This document shows, in pieces, positions 8,412 to 15,939 of a stretch of DNA of 36,053 bases. The position numbers and the translations under genes were made by a program. Source of the stretch: Nevskiaceae bacterium (GTDB lineage Bacteria > Pseudomonadota > Gammaproteobacteria > Nevskiales > Nevskiaceae); contig JAKFXK010000091.1 of NCBI GenBank assembly GCA_021731445.1, positions 1 to 36,053 on the forward strand, given 5' to 3'. The notes beneath the pieces are model-generated. The model was not told the DNA's origin. It ran no database searches and saw nothing but the letters and a program-made list of their open reading frames with translations. How positions within the stretch are numbered: position 1 is the first letter of the stretch; each line of letters begins with the position of its first letter.

Positions 8412-9305
8412 ATGACCTTCCAGAATCTCATCCTGACCCTGCAAAGCTACTGGGCCAAGCAGGGCTGCGTACTCGTGCAGCCAATGGACATGGAGATGGG
8501 CGCGGGCACTTTTCACTGGGCCACCTTTCTGCGCGCGCTTGGCCCTGAGCCTTGGAACACCGCCTACGTGCAGCCCTCGCGCCGGCCCACCGATGGCCGC
8601 TATGGCGAAAACCCGAATCGCCTGCAGCACTACTACCAGTTCCAGGTGTTGATGAAGCCCTCGCCGCCGAATATCCAGGAGCTGTATCTGGGCAGCCTGC
8701 GCGAGTTGGGCTTTGATCTGTTGACCCACGACATCCGCTTCGTCGAAGACAACTGGGAGTCGCCCACGCTCGGTGCCTGGGGCCTGGGCTGGGAGGTCTG
8801 GCTCAACGGCATGGAAGTCACCCAGTTCACCTACTTTCAGCAGGTCGGCGGCATCGAATGCCGGCCGGTGGCGGGTGAGATCACCTATGGGCTGGAACGT
8901 CTGGCGATGTACATCCAGAAGAAGGAATCGGTGTACGACCTGGTGTGGAGCGACGAGGGCGGCCGCGTGGTGACCTACGGCGATGTCTACCACCAGAACG
9001 AAGTCGAGCAGAGCACCTATAACTTCGAGCAGGCTGACGTTGCCACGCTGTTCGAGCGCTTTGCTAGGGCCGAGGCCGAGTGCCAGCACCTGCTCAAGCT
9101 CGAAAAGCCGCTGCCGCTGCCCGCCTACGAGCGCGTCGTGCAGGCCAGCCATGCGTTCAACCTGCTGGATGCGCGCGGTGCGATCAGCGTCACCGAGCGG
9201 CAGGCCTACATCCTGCGGGTGCGCACGCTGGCGCGTGGTGTGGCCACGGCCTACTACAACGCACGAGCGCGCATTGTCGGATTTGAAGCACTGAAAGCCG
9301 CCTGA
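8412..9305 (+). CDS. glyQ: Glycyl-tRNA synthetase alpha subunit
   Basis: GlyQ is the catalytic subunit of the alpha2beta2 bacterial glycyl-tRNA synthetase. The 297-residue product starts [14 protein letters not shown] and contains the hallmark stretches [19 protein letters not shown] and [20 protein letters not shown], followed by [20 protein letters not shown]. All belong to the class II synthetase core. The length is as expected (about 300). The promoter may be the TATACT at 8380-8385 in the short gap to the divergent NRDE gene. The beta subunit gene glyS normally follows directly, but here it begins 2.5 kb downstream at 11804, with three unrelated genes between. Confidence 0.98.
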   Translation: MTFQNLILTLQSYWAKQGCVLVQPMDMEMGAGTFHWATFLRALGPEPWNTAYVQPSRRPTDGRYGENPNRLQHYYQFQVLMKPSPPNIQELYLGSLRELGFDLLTHDIRFVEDNWESPTLGAWGLGWEVWLNGMEVTQFTYFQQVGGIECRPVAGEITYGLERLAMYIQKKESVYDLVWSDEGGRVVTYGDVYHQNEVEQSTYNFEQADVATLFERFARAEAECQHLLKLEKPLPLPAYERVVQASHAFNLLDARGAISVTERQAYILRVRTLARGVATAYYNARARIVGFEALKAA

Positions 9306-9324
9306 GCGCGGGCAAGGGCTGCTG

Positions 9325-10464
9325 ATGGTTCCGGTCAAGAAACTCAGCAAGCTCTACACCCAGCACGGCCATCTGCCGATGGGCGTGGGCAAGGTGTCGG
9401 GCGTGATCGCCTACTCGCTAGCGATTCTCTGCCTGCTCGGCGTGATTGCCTTCCACTATCCGCAATACCTGACGACGCCGGAGCTGCGCGCCAAGTACTC
9501 GGTGGAGGTGCTGCGCGGCGTGATGCTGGTCGCCCTGCTGATCTCCGGCGGCATCGCACTCGCCAATTTCATATTGGGCCGCTATCGCTGGCTCAACCTG
9601 TTCACGCTCGCCATCGTTGCCGTGGCCGTCGCTCTCGGCGGGCCTGCGGTGCCGGTGGGCGATTTCCCCGACGGCACGGCCTACATCGGCCTCGACTGGT
9701 TCATCCTCGATCTCTTGAAGTCCACGCTGATCTTCATCCTCATCGAAAAGCTCATCCCTCTGCGCAAGGGGCAGGCCGTGTTCCGATCTGAGTGGCTCAC
9801 CGACTTCGTGCACTTCGCCTTCAACCATTTCCTGGTCGGACTGGCCCTGTTCCTGGTCAACTTCTTCATCCATCGCTTCTTCGGCTGGATGATCTACGCG
9901 CCGCTGCAAAACGCGGTGCAGGCATTGCCGACACTGGTCGAAGTGCTGGCCTGCGTACTGGTGGCCGATCTCGTGCAATACGGCACCCACCGCGCCTACC
10001 ACGAGGTGCCCTTCCTCTGGCGCTTCCACGCCGTGCACCACTCCACCAAAACACTCGACTGGCTGGCCGGCTCGCGCCAGCATTTCTTCGAGACCATCGT
10101 CACCCGCGTGTCGATACTGGGTGTGCTGTTCGTGCTCGGCTTTTCGCGCGAGGTGATGGATGTCTACATCCTCATCGTCGGCGTGCAGGCGGTGCTCAAC
10201 CACAGCAACGTCAAGCTGCCCTGGGGGCCGCTGAAGTACCTGCTGGTCACGCCGGAGTTCCACCACTGGCACCACAGCAGCGACCGTGCCGCGCTCGACC
10301 GCAACTACGCCGCGCACTTCGCCTTCATCGACCGTGCCTTCGGCACGGCGGTGAAGTCAGATCGTCCGCTGCCGGAAAACTACGGCGTGCTCGGCGACTA
10401 CATGCCGGAGGGTTTTCTGCGCCAGCAGGCCTTCCCCTTCACCTGGCGCGAGAAACAAGAGTAG
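9325..10464 (+). CDS. Sterol desaturase / fatty acid hydroxylase family membrane protein
   Basis: This is an integral membrane protein of 379 residues. Hydrophobic segments occur near residues 25-45, 60-80, 90-110, 125-140, 155-180 and 200-215. The eight-histidine diiron signature of the family is clear: H222-RAY-H226, H235-AV-H238-H239, and H313-H314-W-H316-H317. Such enzymes use O2 and two iron atoms to hydroxylate or desaturate lipids. The bacterial substrate here is unknown; hopanoids, carotenoids, fatty acids or ornithine lipids are options. The ATG at 9325 lies 19 bases after the glyQ stop, so it is probably transcribed with glyQ. The family is firmly identified, the reaction is not. 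Confidence 0.9.
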   Translation: MVPVKKLSKLYTQHGHLPMGVGKVSGVIAYSLAILCLLGVIAFHYPQYLTTPELRAKYSVEVLRGVMLVALLISGGIALANFILGRYRWLNLFTLAIVAVAVALGGPAVPVGDFPDGTAYIGLDWFILDLLKSTLIFILIEKLIPLRKGQAVFRSEWLTDFVHFAFNHFLVGLALFLVNFFIHRFFGWMIYAPLQNAVQALPTLVEVLACVLVADLVQYGTHRAYHEVPFLWRFHAVHHSTKTLDWLAGSRQHFFETIVTRVSILGVLFVLGFSREVMDVYILIVGVQAVLNHSNVKLPWGPLKYLLVTPEFHHWHHSSDRAALDRNYAAHFAFIDRAFGTAVKSDRPLPENYGVLGDYMPEGFLRQQAFPFTWREKQE

Positions 10465-10598
10465 TCGCGGGAGCGCTGGTACCTCTGCAACGGCCGATTC
10501 GAGGCGTTTCGTATAGCCGGTTCCTGATCGGCATGGGTGGGATGGCTGGATTCGGCGCTAGACTCTGTCGGGGCAAAAAATACGAACAGAGGGTTCCC

Positions 10599-11139
10599 AT
10601 GCGCACTCCGGGACGGGCTGGACGGCGTGCGTCACGTCATTGGCCAGGGACTGGTGGATGGCAACCGGGTGGCGATTTCCGGCGGCAGCTATGGCGGCTA
10701 CGCGGCCTTGATGAGCGCGGTGCGCGAACCGACGCTCTACAAGGCCGCTGTGAGCTACGTCGGGATCAGCGACCTGGTCAGCTGGAACGACGACAGCAAT
10801 ATCGGCGAAACCGAGACCGGCCGGAGCTATGTCGAGAAGTACATCGGCAAGGATGACGCGGAACTGCGCGCGCACTCACCGCTGGCGGGGATTGCCAGGC
10901 TGAAGGCCCCGGTGATGATCGTGCATGGCGAGGCAGACCGCCGCGTGCCGTTCAGTCAGGCCAAGCGGCTGCGCTCGGCACTGGACAGCAAGAAACATCC
11001 CTACGAATGGCTGAGCAAGTACGACGAGGGGCATGGCTTCTTTCGGCATGCCAACCGAATCGAGCTGTACGAAAAGATGCTGGCCTTCTTCGACAAGCAT
11101 CTTGCAACGGCGACGGTCAGCGGAGCCGTGCAGCCCTGA
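10599..11139 (+). pseudogene. Remnant of an S9 (prolyl oligopeptidase family) peptidase, C-terminal catalytic part only
   Basis: From about 10609 the +1 frame encodes the alpha/beta-hydrolase end of an S9 peptidase. It holds RDGLDGVRHVIGQGL, the nucleophile elbow GGSYGGY (Ser codon at 10687), the acid in HGEADRRVP (Asp codon at 10936) and the histidine in DEGHGFF (His codon at 11032). So the triad is complete. About 175 residues remain of a family usually near 650-700; the N-terminal beta-propeller is absent. An ATG at 10599, after a plausible leader, opens in a different frame from the peptidase part. This suggests that an internal deletion joined the original 5' end to the 3' end out of frame. 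An in-frame ATG at 10537 could still give a 200-residue protein, so a small active hydrolase cannot be excluded. Confidence 0.7.
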
Positions 11140-11166
11140 TCCGCTGACCCGCAAAGCGGCTTTCGT

Positions 11167-11601
11167 TCAGACCGCGACCGCCTTCACCGTCACCTCGACA
11201 TTGCCCTTGATCGCCTTGGAGTAGGGGCAGAACTGGTGCCCCAGCGTCACGATTTTCTCGGCATCTGCCTGTGACAAGCCGCCGATCTTGGCGACGAGAT
11301 CGACCTTTAAACCCACGCCGGTGTCGGTCTTGCCGATGCCAACGGCGGATTCGATGACCACAGAGCTGGGTTTCAAGCCGCTCTTCACCCCCATGAAGTC
11401 CACCGCGCCGCCGAAGCAGGCGGCGTAGCCGGCGGCAAACAGGTCTTCCGGCGTGGTGGCGCCGGCCTTGCCCTCGCCACCCATGGTCTTGGGCACGGTG
11501 AGGTTCACGTCCACCAGGCCGTCGCCCGTTAATGCAGTGCCGTTGCGTCCGCCCTCCGATTTGGCGTGGGCGGTGTAGAGCACGTTGACGGTTTCAGACA
11601 T
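11167..11601 (-). CDS. ohr: Organic hydroperoxide resistance protein (OsmC/Ohr family)
   Basis: Ohr is a thiol peroxidase that reduces organic hydroperoxides, including lipid peroxides, using lipoylated partner proteins. The 144-residue product shows the Ohr (rather than OsmC) pattern. The active-site arginine is R19, TTPEDLF holds E52, the peroxidatic cysteine is C62 in GYAACF, and the resolving cysteine is C125 in FCPYS. I chose the ATG at 11601 because GGAG lies about 8 bases upstream and the family starts here. No OhrR-type MarR regulator is adjacent. The gene is inserted, in opposite orientation, between glyQ and glyS. Confidence 0.95.
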   Translation of the reverse strand: MSETVNVLYTAHAKSEGGRNGTALTGDGLVDVNLTVPKTMGGEGKAGATTPEDLFAAGYAACFGGAVDFMGVKSGLKPSSVVIESAVGIGKTDTGVGLKVDLVAKIGGLSQADAEKIVTLGHQFCPYSKAIKGNVEVTVKAVAV

Positions 11602-11738
11602 TTTCGATCTCCGGAGATGATTGTGGGCGTGCCATGGGCGCAGCACGGGCGCCTGCACATGGGCGAGGTCGGCCTTGTCGAAGTGTGCCAGCTGTCGCTG
11701 CATTGGTTGTGCGTTTCGTCTTGCCGGGTCCGGGCTGG

Positions 11739-11767
11739 TTGGCGTGGCTGGGCGCTTGCCGGACAAT
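11739..11767 (+). promoter_or_regulatory. Candidate promoter of glyS
   Basis: TTGGCG at 11739-11744 and GACAAT at 11762-11767 are separated by 17 bases and lie 36 bases before the glyS start. This is a reasonable sigma70 match. It would be needed because glyS is no longer directly behind glyQ and a minus-strand gene intervenes. Confidence 0.4.
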
Positions 11768-11803
11768 GCGCGACTTTCACCCACCCGTCCGCACGGGACT
11801 GCC

Positions 11804-13852
11804 ATGACCACCGCGCTGCCTGACCTGCTCCTCGAACTCGGTTGCGAAGACCTGCCTGCACGCTATGTGATGCCACTGGCCGAGGCGCTGCGTGCGGGCG
11901 TGCTGGGTGGGCTGGCCAAGCGCGGTGTATCGCATGGCGAGGCGAGGCTGTTTGCCACCCCGCGCCGCATCGCCGTGCTGGTAACGGCTGTGGCCGCCGA
12001 ACAGGCGACGCAGAGCATCGACCTCACCGGCCCGGCATTGAACGTGGCACTGAAGGACGGCGCGCCCACGCCCGCGGCATTCGGCTTTGCCAAGAAGTGC
12101 GGCGTCGAGTTTGCGGCGCTGGGCCAGAAAGACGGCAAGCTGCACTACGCACGAACCGAACCCGGCAAGCCCACCGCCGGGCTGATCCCTGCCATCTTCG
12201 AGGACACGCTCAAGGGCATGGATGAGCTGGTGCCGAAAAGGATGAGATGGGGCAGTGGCGACGAAACTTTCGTGCGGCCGGTGTCGTGGATCGTCTGCCT
12301 TCTCGGCAGTGATGTGGTGCCGCTGCACCGCTTTGGCCTGCATGCGCAGCACACCACGCGCGGCCATCGGTTCCACGCCCCCGAGGCCATTGCGCTCCCA
12401 ACACCAGCAGACTACGAAGCCCGACTCAAGCGCGCAAAAGTGTGGTCTCAGGTCAGCAGCCGCAAAGCCGAGATCAGGCGCCAGATCGAAGCCGAAGCCG
12501 CCAGGCTCGGCGGCCATGCACGCATCACCGAAGACCTGCTGGACGAAGTGACGGCACTGGTCGAGTGGCCCGTGGTCATTGCTGGCCGCATGGAGCAGCG
12601 CTTCATGGAACTGCCGCCGGAAGTGATCGTGGCAACGGTGGAGACCAACCAGCGCTACTTCACGGTGTTTGAAGACGTGAAACACAGCAAGCTCAAGCCC
12701 GTATTCATCACCATCGCCAACGTCGAGTCGCGCGATGTGTCGCAGATCATCGAAGGCAACGAGCGCGTGGTGCGGCCGCGCCTGAGCGATGCGATGTTCT
12801 TCTGGGAACAGGACAAGAAGCGAGGGTTTCGTGACTACCTGATCGAATTGGATCGAATCACCTACCAGAAAGAACTTGGCAATCTGTTCGACCGCGTCAA
12901 GCGGATCGAGAAACTCGCATTTGAACTCAGCTGGCTTCTGGGTCTGGACACAGTCGATGCGCAGAAGGCTGCCCGTTATTGCAAGAACGATCTGGTGACG
13001 CGGATGGTGTTCGAGTTTCCGGAGTTGCAGGGCTTGATGGGCTTCTATTACGCCCAGGCATCGGGTGAGTCGGAGGAGTTTGCGGTTGCAATCCGTGACC
13101 ACTACCTGCCGGTGCAACAGGGGACTGCGATCCCTGCGACACGACAAGGACAGGTGCTTGCGCTCGCTGACAAGTCGGACGCCCTGGCCGGCATCTTCGC
13201 CATCGGCCAGAAGCCCACGGCCAGCAAAGACCCCTACGCCCTGCGCCGCGCCGCCAACGGCGTGCTGCGCATCTGCATCGAAGGCGCGCTGCCGCTGGAT
13301 GTCGCAGCGCTTCTGCGCGCGGCACTTGATGCCCAGCCCACGGGCAGGAAAGACCCCGCCACCCACACCGAGCTGGTCGAGTTCGTGATGGAGCGCCTGC
13401 GCGCGCTGCTGGTGACCGGCAGCGTCACCAGCGAGATGTTCGAGGCCGTCAAAGCCATCGGCAGCACCCAGCCACTCGACTTCGCCCGCCGCGTCGAGGC
13501 GCTCAAGACCTTCGTCGCACTGCCCGCCAGCGCCAATCTCGCAGCCGCGCACAAGCGCGTCCGCAACATCCTCAAGCAGGCTGGCGATGTCGGCATCGCC
13601 ATCGACGCCAAGCTCTTCGACAACGATACGGAGCACGCGCTGTTCGCCGCCATGAACGCGCTCGATCTCGAAGGCGACTACACGGCGCAGCTCCTGCAGC
13701 TCGCCACCCTGCGCGAGCCGGTGGACGTCTTTTTCACTGCGGTGATGGTCAACGCCGACGACCCGGCCGTGCGCAGCAATCGCCTGGCACTGCTGGCACG
13801 GCTCGACAAGCTCTGTCGCAGCGTTGCCGACATCTCGCTGCTGCCCGGATGA
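11804..13852 (+). CDS. glyS: Glycyl-tRNA synthetase beta subunit
   Basis: GlyS binds tRNA-Gly and completes the alpha2beta2 synthetase with GlyQ. The 682-residue product (family about 690) starts MTTALPDLLLELGCEDLPARYV. It contains the typical RRIAVLV, GPALNVALKDGAPTPAAFGF, MRWGSGDETFVRPVSWIV and DAMFFWEQDKK stretches, then the HD-like middle domain (DKSDALAGIFAIGQKPTASKDPYALRRAANG) and the C-terminal anticodon-binding domain. The ATG at 11804 is the natural start; the open frame upstream is spurious. The gene overlaps nothing and ends 7 bases before gmhB, with which it is probably co-transcribed. Its separation from glyQ is described as a finding. Confidence 0.97.
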   Translation: MTTALPDLLLELGCEDLPARYVMPLAEALRAGVLGGLAKRGVSHGEARLFATPRRIAVLVTAVAAEQATQSIDLTGPALNVALKDGAPTPAAFGFAKKCGVEFAALGQKDGKLHYARTEPGKPTAGLIPAIFEDTLKGMDELVPKRMRWGSGDETFVRPVSWIVCLLGSDVVPLHRFGLHAQHTTRGHRFHAPEAIALPTPADYEARLKRAKVWSQVSSRKAEIRRQIEAEAARLGGHARITEDLLDEVTALVEWPVVIAGRMEQRFMELPPEVIVATVETNQRYFTVFEDVKHSKLKPVFITIANVESRDVSQIIEGNERVVRPRLSDAMFFWEQDKKRGFRDYLIELDRITYQKELGNLFDRVKRIEKLAFELSWLLGLDTVDAQKAARYCKNDLVTRMVFEFPELQGLMGFYYAQASGESEEFAVAIRDHYLPVQQGTAIPATRQGQVLALADKSDALAGIFAIGQKPTASKDPYALRRAANGVLRICIEGALPLDVAALLRAALDAQPTGRKDPATHTELVEFVMERLRALLVTGSVTSEMFEAVKAIGSTQPLDFARRVEALKTFVALPASANLAAAHKRVRNILKQAGDVGIAIDAKLFDNDTEHALFAAMNALDLEGDYTAQLLQLATLREPVDVFFTAVMVNADDPAVRSNRLALLARLDKLCRSVADISLLPG

Positions 13853-13859
13853 GCACACC

Positions 13860-14393
13860 ATGAAATGGATCGTTCTGGACCGTGATGGCGTGGTCAACCA
13901 CGACTCGCCCAACTACATCAAATCCGCTGCGGAGTGGCAGCCCATCCCCGGCAGCCTTGAAGCCATCGCCCGCCTCACCCAAGCCGGCTGGCGGGTGTGC
14001 CTCGCCACCAACCAGGCGGGCTTGGGCCGCAAGCTGTTCGATTACGACGCCTTTGCGGCGATGAACGCCAAGATGCAGAAACTGCTCGCCGAACGCGGCG
14101 GCCGCGTCGACGCCGTGGCCTTCGCGCCGGAGCATCCCGACCAGGCCACCGAGCTGCGCAAGCCCAATCCCGGCATGTTGAAAGACCTTGCCAAGCGTCT
14201 CGGTGCGCCACTGGAAGGGCTGTGGTTTGTCGGTGATTCAGAGGCTGACTTACTGGCCGCGCGCGCAGCGGGCATGAAGCCTGCGCTGGTGAAAACCGGC
14301 AACGGTGCCACCACGGCGCTGAGCGCAACCGCGCAAGGCGTGCCCGTGTTCGATGACCTTGCCGCGTTTGTGGGCCATCTGCTGGCAGCGTGA
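13860..14393 (+). CDS. gmhB: D-glycero-beta-D-manno-heptose-1,7-bisphosphate 7-phosphatase, HAD family
   Basis: GmhB removes the 7-phosphate from heptose bisphosphate in the synthesis of ADP-heptose for the LPS inner core. The 177-residue product has the HAD motifs in order: D7-R-D9-GVVN (nucleophile and acid), ATNQAG, RKPNPGM with the lysine, and GDSEADLLAA. Unlike E. coli GmhB, the segment before RKPNPG (AFAPEHPDQATELRKP) is short and lacks the Cys/His zinc ligands of the CPHH...C.C loop. The protein is therefore probably zinc-free. Position directly after glyS is common for this gene in gammaproteobacteria. Substrate assignment rests on motifs and context. Confidence 0.85.
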   Translation: MKWIVLDRDGVVNHDSPNYIKSAAEWQPIPGSLEAIARLTQAGWRVCLATNQAGLGRKLFDYDAFAAMNAKMQKLLAERGGRVDAVAFAPEHPDQATELRKPNPGMLKDLAKRLGAPLEGLWFVGDSEADLLAARAAGMKPALVKTGNGATTALSATAQGVPVFDDLAAFVGHLLAA

Positions 14394-14403
14394 GCCTGCG
14401 GCT

Positions 14404-15939
14404 TTACAGGGCCGCCATTACCTCATCCGCAGCGCGCTCGCCAGAGCGCAGCGCGCCGTCGAAGTAGCCATTCCACACCTCGGCGGTTTCGGTGCCGGCC
14501 CAGTGCAGGCGGCCAATGGGCGCACGCAGGGCGCTGCCATAGTCGAGCCATACGCCGGGCGGGAAGTAGCCTGAGTAACAGCCGCGCGAAAACTCTTCGT
14601 CCGACCAGCTCATCTCGATGTATTCCAGCGGGTTGCGCGCGGCTTCGCCGAAGTAGCGGACGAAGCTGTCGATGGTGCCCTGCCGGCGCTGCTCGCGGGT
14701 CTGGCCCAGGGCGCGGCGGCCATCTTCGCCTTCGATGAAGCCCATCATCACGCCGACGTGTGCATCCGGCGGCGAGTTGTCGAAGGTGACTTTCACCGGC
14801 CCGGTGTCGCTGGTGGCCTGGCCGTTCAAACCGGCATCGCGCCAGAACGGGGTCGGGTAGACGCACTGCACCTTGGTGACCGTGCCCATCGGGATGCGCT
14901 GGGTCAGCTGATCGCGCAGGCCACCGAGTGCGGGCGTGTAGCGGATGCGCCCGGCGAGTGTGGGCGGCAGTGCCAGGATCGCGCGTTTGGCGCGCACGCT
15001 GAAGCCATCGCCGCTCACCGTCACGCCATCGGCATCCTGCGCGACATCGCGCACCACGCGCTGCAGGCGGATGCGCGCTTGCAGCGGCTCGGCCATTTTC
15101 AGGCACAACAGCTGGCTGCCGCCGACGATGCGCGAATCCTGGGCGCCGTCGGCGGTGTTGATAAGGTTCTCGAGCGTGCCGGCGCTGTGGATGTAGAACA
15201 GCACATGCAGCAGCGAGAGATCGCGCGGCTGCGCCGAGAACACGGCCTCGATGGTGAGGGTCAGCAGGTCGCGGCCGCCCTGCGATTGAACGTTGGCTTC
15301 CATCCAGGTTTGAAAGGTTTGCGCATCCCAGCTCGGTGCGCTGGCGGCTGTCCAGGGTTTGTCGAGCGGCACGGTGGCGGCCATGCTGTTGAGACTCATG
15401 ATCGCGCCAGCGGCCTCGACCGCACCGACCGGATCCGTCGGCGGGATCCGGTTGAGGCCCAGCATCGCGGGATCAGCCGGAAACGTGTTGCCGTAGGTTT
15501 GCGAGCGCCCGCCGCGGTAGTCGAGCAGCAGGCCGGTGTTGTAGGTCTTGAAGGTGCTCAGGCCCAGCTGCGGGATCAGCCCCAGCACCACGTCCTGCGT
15601 CGGCCCCACCCACTGGCCGCCCACTTCGACAATGGTGCCGGGCCGTGCGCCGGCGGCCGTGAGCGGGCGATTGAGCGTGCGGCCACCGACACGCTCGCGG
15701 GCTTCGAGCAGCAGTACGTTCCGGCCCCTGGCACTGAGCTGGCGCGCGGCCATCAAGCCGGCAAGGCCGGCCCCCACGATCACCACATCGGCCGTCTCAT
15801 GGACGACGCGGTCGCTGCCAGCGGCGCTGGCATCGCTCAGGGGTGAATCGCCGCAAGCGGCGAGCGTAGCGCCAGCGCCCACTCCCACCATGCCGGTGAG
15901 CAATTCGCGGCGCGAGAGTCTGGGATCAGGGGTTTTCAT
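14404..15939 (-). CDS. Exported flavin-containing amine oxidase
   Basis: The 511-residue protein has a twin-arginine N-terminus (S9-R10-R11-E-L-L) that runs into a lipobox-like LAAC at 26-29. It is probably exported folded with FAD by Tat and perhaps lipid-anchored. The Rossmann motif VVIVGAGLAGLMAA (glycines at 56, 58 and 61) is followed by EARERVGGRT, the second dinucleotide signature of the monoamine oxidase family. Near the end, WAGTETAEVWNGYFDGALRSGERAA is the FAD-binding C-terminal motif. Such enzymes oxidise amines to aldehydes (via imines), releasing NH3 and H2O2. The ATG overlaps the upstream lipoprotein stop (ATGA). It is the last gene of the TetR-led operon. The substrate is not known. 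Confidence 0.9.
   Translation of the reverse strand: MKTPDPRLSRRELLTGMVGVGAGATLAACGDSPLSDASAAGSDRVVHETADVVIVGAGLAGLMAARQLSARGRNVLLLEARERVGGRTLNRPLTAAGARPGTIVEVGGQWVGPTQDVVLGLIPQLGLSTFKTYNTGLLLDYRGGRSQTYGNTFPADPAMLGLNRIPPTDPVGAVEAAGAIMSLNSMAATVPLDKPWTAASAPSWDAQTFQTWMEANVQSQGGRDLLTLTIEAVFSAQPRDLSLLHVLFYIHSAGTLENLINTADGAQDSRIVGGSQLLCLKMAEPLQARIRLQRVVRDVAQDADGVTVSGDGFSVRAKRAILALPPTLAGRIRYTPALGGLRDQLTQRIPMGTVTKVQCVYPTPFWRDAGLNGQATSDTGPVKVTFDNSPPDAHVGVMMGFIEGEDGRRALGQTREQRRQGTIDSFVRYFGEAARNPLEYIEMSWSDEEFSRGCYSGYFPPGVWLDYGSALRAPIGRLHWAGTETAEVWNGYFDGALRSGERAADEVMAAL

Noticed and set aside
9792-10856. Open frame in the third frame covering the end of the sterol-desaturase gene and the S9 remnant
   Set aside because: Arg/Ala/Pro-rich shadow; both real products are in other frames.
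11777-13912. Long open frame on the minus strand opposite glyS (about 711 codons)
   Set aside because: It is the antisense shadow of a clearly identified gene in GC-rich DNA; its His/Arg/Val-rich composition has no domain I recognise.
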